A stretch of 64,000 nucleotides of DNA from Streptomyces sp. ISL-36 (GTDB lineage Bacteria; Actinomycetota; Actinomycetes; Streptomycetales; Streptomycetaceae). The number at the start of each line of letters is the position of its first letter. The first letter of the stretch is position 1. The position numbers and the translations under genes were made by a program. The notes under the pieces are model-generated. The model worked only from the letters and a program-made list of their open reading frames with translations. It was not told the DNA's origin and ran no database searches. Location: assembly GCF_018614205.1 (NCBI RefSeq), contig NZ_JAGGOS010000068.1:100433-164432 (forward strand). Reading direction: 5' to 3'. Of the stretch, positions 7,814 to 15,529 are shown one piece after another.

Positions 7814-8872
7814 ATGCCCAAGACCCGGATTCTCACCGCCTCCCGGATTCTCACCGCCCTGTCCGCCGCCGCCTGCCTCGCGGCCGGCCTCGCTGCCGCG
7901 CCCGCAGCCGCCGATCCCCGTCCCAGGACGCTCGGCGAACTGGCCAAGAAGCACCACAAGTACTTCGGCTCCGCCACCGACAACCCCGAGTTCACCGACG
8001 CCGCCTATCTGAAGCTCCTCGGCAGCGAGTTCGGGCAGACCACCCCCGGCAACGCCATGAAGTGGTACGCCACCGAGCCCGAGCGCGGCGTCTTCGACTT
8101 CACCGCCGCCGACGAGGTCGTCGCCTTCGCCAAGGCCCACCACCAGAAGGTCCGCGGCCACACGCTCCTCTGGCACAACCAGCTCCCCGCCTGGCTCACC
8201 GAGGGCACCTGGACCGCCGACGAGCTGCGCGCCATCCTCAAGAACCACATCCAGACGGTGGTCCGGCACTTCAAGGGCCAGGTGATCCACTGGGACGTCG
8301 TCAACGAGGCCTTCAACGAGGACGGTACCTACCGCGAGTCGCTCTTCTACAAGACGCTCGGCCCCGGCTACATCGCCGACGCCCTTCGCTGGGCCCACGA
8401 GGCCGACCGCCACGCCAAGCTGTACCTCAACGACTACAACGTCGACTGGATCGGTCCCAAGAGCGACGCCTATCACACCCTGATCAAGCAGTTGAAGGCC
8501 GACGGCGTCCCGGTGGAGGGCTTCGGTATCCAGGGCCATCTGGCGCTCCAGTACGGCTTCCCCGCCGACGTCCAGCAGAACATGCAGCGCTTCGCCGACC
8601 TCGGGGTCGAGGTCGCGGTCACCGAGCTCGACATCCGGATGACCCTCCCCGCGACCCCGGAGCAGCTCGCCACCCAGGCCACCTGGTACGCGGACTACGT
8701 CAAGGCCTGCCTGGCGGTCGAGAAGTGCGTCGGCGTCACCATCTGGGACTACACGGACAAGTACTCGTGGATCCCCTCCGTCTTCCCCGGTGAGGGCGCG
8801 GCGCTGCCCTACGACGAGAACCTGCTGCCCAAGCCCGCCTATCACTCGATCAAGGAGGTGCTGGGCGGATGA
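7814..8872 (+). CDS. Secreted GH10 endo-1,4-beta-xylanase
   Basis: A 352-residue xylanase that cuts internal beta-1,4 bonds of xylan. The ATG at 7814 follows GAGGAG. The first 33 residues form a signal peptide ending APAAADP. The GH10 barrel is complete: GNAMKWYATEPERG, RGHTLLWHNQLPAWL, IHWDVVNEAFNEDG with acid/base Glu165, and AVTELDIRM with nucleophile Glu271. It closes with VTIWDYTDKYSWIP. There is no carbohydrate-binding module, unlike many Streptomyces GH10 enzymes. The stop codon overlaps the start of the next gene (ATGA), which ties this secreted enzyme to a cytoplasmic oxidoreductase in the same operon. Confidence 0.96.
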   Translation: MPKTRILTASRILTALSAAACLAAGLAAAPAAADPRPRTLGELAKKHHKYFGSATDNPEFTDAAYLKLLGSEFGQTTPGNAMKWYATEPERGVFDFTAADEVVAFAKAHHQKVRGHTLLWHNQLPAWLTEGTWTADELRAILKNHIQTVVRHFKGQVIHWDVVNEAFNEDGTYRESLFYKTLGPGYIADALRWAHEADRHAKLYLNDYNVDWIGPKSDAYHTLIKQLKADGVPVEGFGIQGHLALQYGFPADVQQNMQRFADLGVEVAVTELDIRMTLPATPEQLATQATWYADYVKACLAVEKCVGVTIWDYTDKYSWIPSVFPGEGAALPYDENLLPKPAYHSIKEVLGG

Positions 8873-9915
8873 TCAGAACGGCGATCGTCGGAACCGGCGG
8901 GATCGCGGGCATCTGCCACGTTCCCGCCCTCCGGGCCCAGGCGCACCGGGCCGTGATCGTGGCGGCCGTCGACGTGGATGCCGCGCGCGCCGAGGCGTTC
9001 GCGGCCGAACACGGCATTCCCGCGGTCTACACCGACCTGCACACGATGATCGAGGAGCAGAGGCCGGACCTCGTGCACCTGTGCACGCCTCCGTTCCTCC
9101 ACGCCGACCAGGCGGTGGCCTGCCTGGAGGCGGAGGCGTGGGTGTGGTGCGAGAAGCCGGTGGCGCTGTCGCTGGCCGAGCTCGACCGGATCCGTGCCGC
9201 CGAGGGGCCCGCCGTCGCGGGCGCGGTGTTCCAGCACCGGTACGGCACGGGGGCCCGGTACCTGCGGGACCGGATCGCGGCCGGGACGCTGGGCCGCCCG
9301 CTCGTCGCGCAGTGCGTCACGGCGTGGTATCGCGACGACGCCTACTACGACGTGCCCTGGCGCGGCACATGGGAGAGCGAGGGCGGTGGCCCGACGCTGG
9401 GCCACGGCATCCATCAGATGGACCTGATGCTCGCGGTGCTCGGCGAATGGGCCGAGGTACGCGCGATGGCCGGCCGTCTGGAGCGCGACGTCCAGACCGA
9501 GGACGTGTCCACGGCCCTGGTCCGGTTCGAGAACGGAGCCATCGCGACGGTCGTCAACAGCGTCCTCTCCCCACGCGAGGAGAGCTACCTGCGGTTCGAT
9601 CTCACCGAGGCCACGGTCGAGCTGCGTCATCTGTACGGCTACTCCAACGCGGACTGGACGTTCACCACCAGGTCGCCCGGCGTGAAGTGGGACCCGCCGG
9701 GCGACCTGCCCAGCTCGCACACCGCCCAGCTCGCGGACTTCCTGGACGGCTACGAGGCGGGGATCCGGCCCGACCTCGGCAGGTCCACCATGGAACTGGT
9801 GACCGCCTTGTACAAGGCCGCGATCACCGGACTGCCGGTCCGGCGCGGGGAGATCGACGCGGCCGACCCGTTCTACGGCTCGCTCAACGGTGGGCTGCCG
9901 GGGGTGTTCCGATGA
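8869..9915 (+). CDS. Gfo/Idh/MocA family NAD(P)-dependent oxidoreductase
   Basis: This 348-residue cytoplasmic protein has the N-terminal Rossmann fold (IVGTGGIAG, residues 7-14) and the conserved EKPVALS motif (Glu95-Lys96) that positions the catalytic Lys in this family. The C-terminal domain has GPTLGHGIHQMDLML, the usual GG..xD.g.H..D pattern. Family members oxidise or reduce sugars, inositols or sugar acids with NAD(P). It is translationally coupled at both ends (ATGA overlaps with GH10 and with the DUF6807 gene). That places it in the metabolism of a product released from xylan, perhaps a methylglucuronate or arabinose derivative. The exact substrate is unknown. Confidence 0.9.
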   Translation: MIRTAIVGTGGIAGICHVPALRAQAHRAVIVAAVDVDAARAEAFAAEHGIPAVYTDLHTMIEEQRPDLVHLCTPPFLHADQAVACLEAEAWVWCEKPVALSLAELDRIRAAEGPAVAGAVFQHRYGTGARYLRDRIAAGTLGRPLVAQCVTAWYRDDAYYDVPWRGTWESEGGGPTLGHGIHQMDLMLAVLGEWAEVRAMAGRLERDVQTEDVSTALVRFENGAIATVVNSVLSPREESYLRFDLTEATVELRHLYGYSNADWTFTTRSPGVKWDPPGDLPSSHTAQLADFLDGYEAGIRPDLGRSTMELVTALYKAAITGLPVRRGEIDAADPFYGSLNGGLPGVFR

Positions 9916-10772
9916 CGTTCGAACTCCTCGAGAACGAGGACTCGCTGATCGTCCGAGCTCGCGGCGTGGACCTCTTCCGGTATGTGCACCGGCCGGTCAT
10001 GGACCCCTTCGAGGCGCCGAAGCCCTATCTGCATCCGGTGCGCACGCTCGCCGGTGACGTGGTCACCGGGTACCGGCCGCACGACCACCGCTGGCACAAG
10101 GGGCTCCAGATCACGGCGTCGTGGGTGTCGGGGCAGAACTTCTGGGGCGGCGGCACCTACCTGCGCGGCCAGGGCTACGTGGACCTGCCGAACCTCGGCA
10201 CGATGCGCAGCCTCACCGTATCCGCCGAAACGGGTCACGGCCGCGCCGCGATCACAGAGGACCTGGCCTGGCACACGATGGCGGGGGAGCACTGGATCGA
10301 CGAGCGCCGCACCCTGACCGCCCACGACGTCGAGGCCGACTCCTGGACCCTGGACGTCACGACAGCGCTGACCAACGTCCACGACACCGATCTGATGTTC
10401 GGCAGCCCCGGCACTCAGGGCAGGGAGCTCGCCGGATACTCCGGTCTGTTCTGGCGCGGTCCGCGCGACTTCACCGGCGGCGACGTGATCGGCCCCGCGA
10501 TGGGCGAGCAGGGCGACTGGTTGGCCTTCATCGGTACGCACGACGAGGTCGACCGCTCCTCCACGCTCCTGTTCCTGGACGATCCAAACGCTCCCTGCCA
10601 CTGGTTCGTCCGCAGTGAGCCCATTCCCGCCGTCAACCCGTCTCTGGCGTTCGACAAGGAACTGCAACTGGCCACCGGCGACACCCTGTCGCGGCGCTAC
10701 CGGATCGTCGTGGCCGACGGCGCATGGACCCCCACGCGCCTGACCCGGCATGTCGCGGAAAACCCGTGGTGA
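9912..10772 (+). CDS. DUF6807 (PmoA-like) protein
   Basis: A 286-residue protein with the marks of the DUF6807/PmoA family: PKPYLHPVRTLAGDVVTGYRP followed by HDHRWHKGL near residues 57-65, and SEPIPAVNPSLAFDKE near the C-terminus. No signal peptide is present. The biochemical role of the family is poorly known. Members are often found beside Gfo/Idh/MocA oxidoreductases in sugar-degradation clusters, as here. It overlaps the preceding gene by ATGA and the following by GTGA. The histidine-rich motif could bind a metal or a sugar; this is inference. Confidence 0.85.
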   Translation: MTFELLENEDSLIVRARGVDLFRYVHRPVMDPFEAPKPYLHPVRTLAGDVVTGYRPHDHRWHKGLQITASWVSGQNFWGGGTYLRGQGYVDLPNLGTMRSLTVSAETGHGRAAITEDLAWHTMAGEHWIDERRTLTAHDVEADSWTLDVTTALTNVHDTDLMFGSPGTQGRELAGYSGLFWRGPRDFTGGDVIGPAMGEQGDWLAFIGTHDEVDRSSTLLFLDDPNAPCHWFVRSEPIPAVNPSLAFDKELQLATGDTLSRRYRIVVADGAWTPTRLTRHVAENPW

Positions 10773-11512
10773 CCCAACTCCCGGGCGGCGTGGGGATCTC
10801 CGGGTTGACCGTGTACGACTGGGAGGCCGCCGACGGGCTGTGCGGCGGCACACCCCACATGCACCTCGTCTGCTCCGAGGCCTACGTCGTCATCGACGGC
10901 GCGGGCAGCGTCCAGACTCTCGCCGCCTCCGGCTTCGCCGAAACCCCGCTGCACCCCGGCGACGTCGTCTGGTTCACCCCCGGCACGATCCACCGCCTCG
11001 TCAACGACGGCGGCCTGCGCCTCGTGGTACTCATGCAGAACAGCGGACTCCCCGAGGCCGGCGACGCCGTCTTCACCTTCCCCGCTCCTGTGCTGGCCGA
11101 TCCCCCCGCCTACCGGGCGGCGGCCGCCCTGACCGGCGACCAGACCGTGGCAGCGCGCCGCCGCCGCGACCTGGCACTCGAGGGATTCCTGGCCTTGCGC
11201 GAAGGCGGGCTCGAGGAATTCCACAGCGCGGCCCACCGCCTGAAGAGCGAGCTCCTGGACGCCTGGCAGATCCGCTGGCGTGACGGCCCCCTGGCCGCGG
11301 CCGAAGAGACCGGCCGCCAGCTGGAGCGGCTGAAGGCCGGGGACCTCTCCCACCTCGGCCACGGCGAAGTGTCCCGCCTGGAGCGCCCGGAGCACCAGCT
11401 CTTCGGCATGTGCGGCCGCCTTCACCCCTATCCCGTCCCCGACCGCCAGACGCGGCCGTTCCGCGGTTCGTCGGGCTCACCTCACCTCCGTCCCCCAAAG
11501 GAGCTCATCTGA
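10769..11512 (+). CDS. Cupin-domain protein with helical C-terminal extension
   Basis: The frame is open further upstream, but the GTG at 10769 overlaps the DUF6807 stop codon (GTGA) and is the likely start, giving 247 residues. The first 115 residues form a cupin barrel: GTPHMHLVCSEAYVVIDG (motif 1, with HMH and Glu as possible metal ligands), then HPGDVVWFTPGTIHRLVN (motif 2). Residues 120-220 are charged and mostly helical, without a recognised domain. The protein has no signal peptide. As third member of a coupled set (oxidoreductase, DUF6807, cupin), it may isomerise or sense the same sugar derivative. Confidence 0.8.
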   Translation: MTQLPGGVGISGLTVYDWEAADGLCGGTPHMHLVCSEAYVVIDGAGSVQTLAASGFAETPLHPGDVVWFTPGTIHRLVNDGGLRLVVLMQNSGLPEAGDAVFTFPAPVLADPPAYRAAAALTGDQTVAARRRRDLALEGFLALREGGLEEFHSAAHRLKSELLDAWQIRWRDGPLAAAEETGRQLERLKAGDLSHLGHGEVSRLERPEHQLFGMCGRLHPYPVPDRQTRPFRGSSGSPHLRPPKELI

Positions 11513-12978
11513 TGCGGTTTCGCCATCCACCCCTGGTCCTGAGTCTCGTACTCGCGGTCCTGTCGTCCTTGCTGCTCGGGGCCAGTCTTTTCAGTGCCCC
11601 ACCCGCCGCCGCGGCGACCGTCGACCCCAGCGCCTCGTATGCACTGGTCAACCGCAACAGCGGTAAGGCCCTGGACGTCTACAACCTGGCGACCAACGAC
11701 GGCGCGCGCATCACCCAGTGGACCAGGAACGACCAGACCCAGCAGCTGTGGCAGTTCGTGGACGCCGGCGGCGGTTACTACCGCATCAAGTCCCGCCACT
11801 CCGGCAAGGTGCTGGACGTCCAGAACCGGTCCACCGCCAACGGCGGCCCGATCGTCCAGTGGACCGACCTGAACGCCGGCAACCAGCAGTGGCGGCTGGC
11901 GGACAGCTCGGATGGCTACGTGAGGCTGATCGCGCGCCACAGCGACAAGGCCCTCGAAGTACAGGGCGGCTCCACCGCCGACAACGCGAACATAGTCCAG
12001 TACGACGACTGGGGCGGCAGCAACCAGCAGTGGCAGCTCGTCCAGGTCGGCGCCGGCAACCCCGGCACGTGCAATCTTCCGTCGACCTACCGCTGGACAT
12101 CGACGGGCGCGCTGGCCCAGCCCAGGTCGGGGTGGGTCTCGCTCAAGGACTTCACCGTCGTCCCCTACAACGGCAGGCAGCTCGTCTACGCGACGACGCA
12201 CGACACGGGGAAGAGCTGGGGTTCGATGAACTTCGGCCTGTTCACCAACTGGTCACAGATGGCCTCGGCCGGCCAGAACACGATGTCGAGCTCCACCGTC
12301 GCGCCCACGCTCTTCTACTTCGCGCCGAAGAACATCTGGTTGCTCGCCTACCAGTGGGGTGGGAGCGCCTTCTCCTACCGGACGTCGAGCGACCCCACCA
12401 ACCCGAATGGCTGGTCATCACCGAAGGAGCTCTTCTCCGGAACCATCGCCGACTCCGGAACAGGGCCCATCGACCAGACGCTCATCGCTGACGGGACGAA
12501 CATGTACCTGTTCTTCGCCGGTGACAACGGCAAGATCTACCGGGCCGGCATGCCGATCGGGAACTTCCCGGGCAGTTTCGGCTCGACCTCGACAGTGATC
12601 ATGAGCGATACGACGAACAACCTGTTCGAAGCCCCGCAGGTCTACAAGCTCCAGGGCCAGAACCGCTACCTCATGATCGTCGAGGCGATCGGCTCGCAGG
12701 GCCGCTACTTCCGCTCGTTCACGGCCACCAGTCTGAACGGCTCGTGGACACCCCAGGCGGCGACCGAGAGCAACTCCTTCGCCGGCAAGGCCAACAGTGG
12801 CGCCACCTGGACCAACGACATCAGCCACGGCGAACTGATCCGCACCAGCCCCGACCAGACCATGACCGTCGATCCGTGCAACCTGCAGTTGCTCTACCAG
12901 GGACGCAGCCCCAGCTCCGACGGCGTCGACTACGGTCTCCTGCCCTACCGGCCGGGCCTGTTGACACTCCAGCGCTGA
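11512..12978 (+). CDS. Secreted CBM13-GH62 alpha-L-arabinofuranosidase
   Basis: The start is ATG at 11512, 8 bases after AAAGGAG, overlapping the upstream stop by one base; the product has 488 residues. Signal peptide: residues 1-35. Residues 38-180 are a ricin-type beta-trefoil (CBM13) with three repeats, each with a QW motif (QQLWQF, NQQWRL, NQQWQL), a typical xylan-binding module. From about 186 the GH62 five-bladed propeller follows, with WVSLKDFTVVPYNGRQLVYA, GPIDQTLIADGTNMYLFFAG and FEAPQVYKLQGQNRYLMIVEA. GH62 enzymes remove arabinofuranose side groups from arabinoxylan. It is the last gene before a strong terminator and just upstream of a probable arabinose importer. Confidence 0.95.
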   Translation: MRFRHPPLVLSLVLAVLSSLLLGASLFSAPPAAAATVDPSASYALVNRNSGKALDVYNLATNDGARITQWTRNDQTQQLWQFVDAGGGYYRIKSRHSGKVLDVQNRSTANGGPIVQWTDLNAGNQQWRLADSSDGYVRLIARHSDKALEVQGGSTADNANIVQYDDWGGSNQQWQLVQVGAGNPGTCNLPSTYRWTSTGALAQPRSGWVSLKDFTVVPYNGRQLVYATTHDTGKSWGSMNFGLFTNWSQMASAGQNTMSSSTVAPTLFYFAPKNIWLLAYQWGGSAFSYRTSSDPTNPNGWSSPKELFSGTIADSGTGPIDQTLIADGTNMYLFFAGDNGKIYRAGMPIGNFPGSFGSTSTVIMSDTTNNLFEAPQVYKLQGQNRYLMIVEAIGSQGRYFRSFTATSLNGSWTPQAATESNSFAGKANSGATWTNDISHGELIRTSPDQTMTVDPCNLQLLYQGRSPSSDGVDYGLLPYRPGLLTLQR

Positions 12979-13015
12979 CGACGTGACACCGGTCCGGCTC
13001 CGGTGCGGAGTCGGC

Positions 13016-13048
13016 GGGGCGGGCTCGGCGAAAGGCCGAGCCCGCCCC
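13016..13048 (+). terminator. Strong hairpin terminator after the xylan operon
   Basis: A perfect 14-bp GC-rich stem (13016-13029 with 13035-13048) encloses the 5-base loop GAAAG, 37 bases after the GH62 stop codon. No U-run follows, as is common in actinobacteria. Confidence 0.85.
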
Positions 13049-13169
13049 GGTCGTGAGAACGACAGCGCTCATACGGCGACGGAGCGCGGGGTCGGGCAAG
13101 GCGCGGGGAGTCGCCGTCAGACTTCCGTCGCGTTACTCAAACGTGACGTCCTCACTTCGGTAGGACCCC

Positions 13170-13200
13170 TTGACCACTATGAATTGTTAGCGCTCACAAT
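13170..13200 (+). promoter_or_regulatory. Promoter and lac-like operator of the second lacI gene
   Basis: A TTGACC -35 box at 13170-13175 is followed by an imperfect palindrome, AATTGTTAGCGCTCACAATG (13182-13201). It matches the ideal Escherichia coli lac operator at 18 of 20 positions. A CACAAT sequence (13195-13200) could serve as -10 with 19-base spacing. The operator overlaps the promoter, so autorepression is expected. The 14-bp core recurs inside the GH30 gene. Confidence 0.6.
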
Positions 13201-13241
13201 GGCCTTCGCGTTCCCACGTCGATGTCTGAGGAGGTGCAGCC

Positions 13242-14270
13242 ATGGTCCACGTGCAGATGCACTCCCCGCTTCGGCCACCCACCATGGCTGATGTCGCTCG
13301 GCGGGCGGGCGTGTCCCATCAGACCGTTTCGCGGGTGCTGGGGGGCCATCCCAACGTGCGGGACGAGACACGGGTCAAGGTGCTGCGGGCTGTCGAGGAG
13401 ATGGGCTACCGCCGCAACTCCTCCGCACGGGCGCTGGCTACCCGGCGCACCCGCACCCTGGGTGTGATCGCCTCCAACACGACGCTCTACGGCCCGGCGA
13501 GCACGTTGTTCGCGCTGGAGGAGGCGGCGCGGGCCGAGGGCTACCTCGTCTCGACCGTGAGTCTGCGCGAGATGACCGTCGGCACGTTCTCCGAGGCCCT
13601 CGACCACCTCAGGGACGGCGGGGTGGAGGGCGTGGTCGCCATCGCGCCGGGACAGCGCGCGGTCGCCGCTCTCGCCGAACTCCGCCATCCCTTCCCGGTG
13701 GTGACCGTCGGGAGCGAACACGGAACGGGGATTCCCGGAGTCCATGTGGACCAGCGCCTCGGTGCGCGGCTGGCCACGGGGCATCTGCTGGCCGCCGGTC
13801 ACCGCAGCGTCTGGCACCTCGCCGGGCCGGAGGACTGGCAGGAGGCGGTGGACCGGGTCGCCGGGTGGCAGTCGACCCTGGAGGAGGCGGGGGTCGAGGC
13901 GCCGCCCCCGCTGAGCGGGGACTGGAGCCCGCTGTCGGGCTACCGGGCCGGGCAGGAACTGGCGGGCTGGGTGGGCAGGGGGCTGACCGCCGTCTTCGTG
14001 GCCAACGACCAGATGGCGCTGGGGGTGTTGCGTGCGCTGCGCGAAGCGGGGGTGCGGACTCCGCAGGACGTCGCGGTCGTCGGCTTCGACGACATCCCCG
14101 AGTCGGAGTTCTTCGCCCCGCCGCTCACCACGGTCCGGCAGGACTTCTCGGCGGTGGGCACGCGCAGCATCACCCTGCTCCTGGACCTGATCGAGGGCAG
14201 GGCTCCCTCGGGAGTGCCCCGGATCGTCATCGACCCCCGACTCGTGGTCCGCGCCAGCAGTTCCCCGTAG
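13242..14270 (+). CDS. LacI-family transcriptional repressor (probable arabinose-module regulator)
   Basis: 342 residues; ATG at 13242 has a GAGGAGG site at good spacing. An N-terminal tail of 14 residues precedes the LacI helix-turn-helix (TMADVARRAGVSHQTVSRVL, residues 14-33). The sensor domain has LGVIASNTTLYGPASTLF, FVANDQMALGVLRALREAG, VVGFDDIPESEFFAPPLTTVRQ and ends normally. It lies upstream of and parallel to a CUT2 sugar importer, and downstream of the GH62 arabinofuranosidase. It therefore probably senses arabinose or a related pentose and controls the importer, itself and perhaps GH30 through the shared operator core. Confidence 0.93.
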   Translation: MVHVQMHSPLRPPTMADVARRAGVSHQTVSRVLGGHPNVRDETRVKVLRAVEEMGYRRNSSARALATRRTRTLGVIASNTTLYGPASTLFALEEAARAEGYLVSTVSLREMTVGTFSEALDHLRDGGVEGVVAIAPGQRAVAALAELRHPFPVVTVGSEHGTGIPGVHVDQRLGARLATGHLLAAGHRSVWHLAGPEDWQEAVDRVAGWQSTLEEAGVEAPPPLSGDWSPLSGYRAGQELAGWVGRGLTAVFVANDQMALGVLRALREAGVRTPQDVAVVGFDDIPESEFFAPPLTTVRQDFSAVGTRSITLLLDLIEGRAPSGVPRIVIDPRLVVRASSSP

Positions 14271-14303
14271 CCCCCCTGGTCGAGGGCCCGTCCCAGCGGA
14301 GGT

Positions 14304-14320
14304 CCGCCTCCTCGAGGCGG
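14304..14320 (+). terminator. Small hairpin with following T-run after lacI
   Basis: CCGCCTC-CTC-GAGGCGG gives a 7-bp stem 34 bases after the lacI stop codon; a TTTT tract follows at about 14332. It may reduce read-through into the importer genes. Confidence 0.4.
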
Positions 14321-14421
14321 CGCCCGCGCTGTTTTCACCCACTCTGCATGTCCGAGATTTCGAACAACGGTCGACAGGTCGCACGCAAGGCGCCTGTCCG
14401 CTCTACCACAAGGAGAAGAAC

Positions 14422-15429
14422 ATGCTCAGCAGACGTAACTTCCTCACCGCGGCGGTCGGTGTGGCGGCAGCGGGCGCCCTGGCGGCCTGCGCCAAGGACG
14501 ATGCGGGCTCGTCCGCCTCCCCCGGTGGCAGTGGCGGCAAGGCGATCAGCCTCGGCTTCTCCCAGGTCGGTTCGGAGAGCGGCTGGCGCACTGCCAACAG
14601 CGACTCGGTCAAGGAGGCGGCCAAGGAGGCGGGATACACCCTCAAGTTCTCCGACGCACAGCAGAAGCAGGAGAACCAGATCTCCGCGATCCGCAGCTAC
14701 ATCGCCCAGAAGGTCGACGTCATCGCCTTCTCGCCGGTCGTCGTCACCGGCTGGGACGCCGTACTGAAGGAAGCCAAGGCCGCGAAGATCCCGGTCGTCC
14801 TCACCGACCGCTCGGTGGAGACCTCCGACGAGTCCCTGTACGTCACGCTGGTCGGCTCGGACTTCACCGCCGAGGGCGAGCGTGCGGCCGTGATCCTGGA
14901 GAAGGTCCTCGCCACGGCCGGCCACAAGGGCGAGGTCAAGATCGCCCAGCTGGAGGGAACCACCGGCGCCGCGCCGGCCATCGAGCGTGCCAAGGGCTTC
15001 AAGACGGTCATGGACCGGCAGCACAAGAACGACTGGAAGATCGTCGTCAGCCAGACCGGTGACTTCACCCGCGCCGGCGGCAAGCAGGTCATGGCCGCCT
15101 TCCTCCAGTCCAACCCCGACATCAACGTGCTCTTCGCGCACAACGACGACATGGCCATCGGGGCCATCCAGGCGATCGAGGCGGCCGGCATGAAGCCCGG
15201 CAAGGACATCCTCATCGTCTCGATCGACGGCGTGAAGGACGGCTTCGTCGCGATGTCCGAGGGCAAGATCAACGCCATCGTCGAGTGCAACCCGCTCCTC
15301 GGCCCCCAGCTCATGGAGGTCGTGAAGAAGGTCCACGCCGGCGAGAAGGTCGACCGCTGGATCAAGACCGAAGAGAGCGACTACACGCAGGACCAGGCCA
15401 AGTCCGCGCTCCCGAACCGCAAGTACTGA
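14422..15429 (+). CDS. CUT2 sugar ABC transporter substrate-binding lipoprotein (YtfQ-like)
   Basis: A 335-residue periplasmic-binding-protein type 1 lipoprotein. AAGGAG precedes the ATG at 14422. The signal peptide has a twin-arginine-like LSRRNFLTAA and lipobox ALAAC (Cys23). The mature part carries LGFSQVGSESGWRTANSDS, VIAFSPVVVTGWD and FAHNDDMAIGAIQAIE, closely matching the galactofuranose-binding protein YtfQ. Family members bind furanose sugars. With an arabinofuranosidase next door, L-arabinofuranose is the likely ligand. It is followed by a hairpin and then by the ATPase and two permeases. Confidence 0.93.
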   Translation: MLSRRNFLTAAVGVAAAGALAACAKDDAGSSASPGGSGGKAISLGFSQVGSESGWRTANSDSVKEAAKEAGYTLKFSDAQQKQENQISAIRSYIAQKVDVIAFSPVVVTGWDAVLKEAKAAKIPVVLTDRSVETSDESLYVTLVGSDFTAEGERAAVILEKVLATAGHKGEVKIAQLEGTTGAAPAIERAKGFKTVMDRQHKNDWKIVVSQTGDFTRAGGKQVMAAFLQSNPDINVLFAHNDDMAIGAIQAIEAAGMKPGKDILIVSIDGVKDGFVAMSEGKINAIVECNPLLGPQLMEVVKKVHAGEKVDRWIKTEESDYTQDQAKSALPNRKY

Positions 15430-15448
15430 CCGACCGCACCCACCGGCA

Positions 15449-15494
15449 GGGAGCCCCGACCGGCCGACACCCTCGGCCGGGGCCAGGGGCTCCC
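15449..15494 (+). terminator. Two-tier hairpin between binding protein and ATPase genes
   Basis: The outer stem pairs GGGAGCCCC (15449-15457) with GGGGCTCCC (15486-15494). The inner stem pairs CCGGCCGA (15460-15467) with TCGGCCGG (15473-15480). Such structures after binding-protein genes commonly stabilise the upstream mRNA or attenuate the downstream genes, giving excess binding protein. Confidence 0.7.
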
Positions 15495-15529
15495 CGCGGG
15501 ACTGAACGAGATCCATGAGGAGTGCTGCC

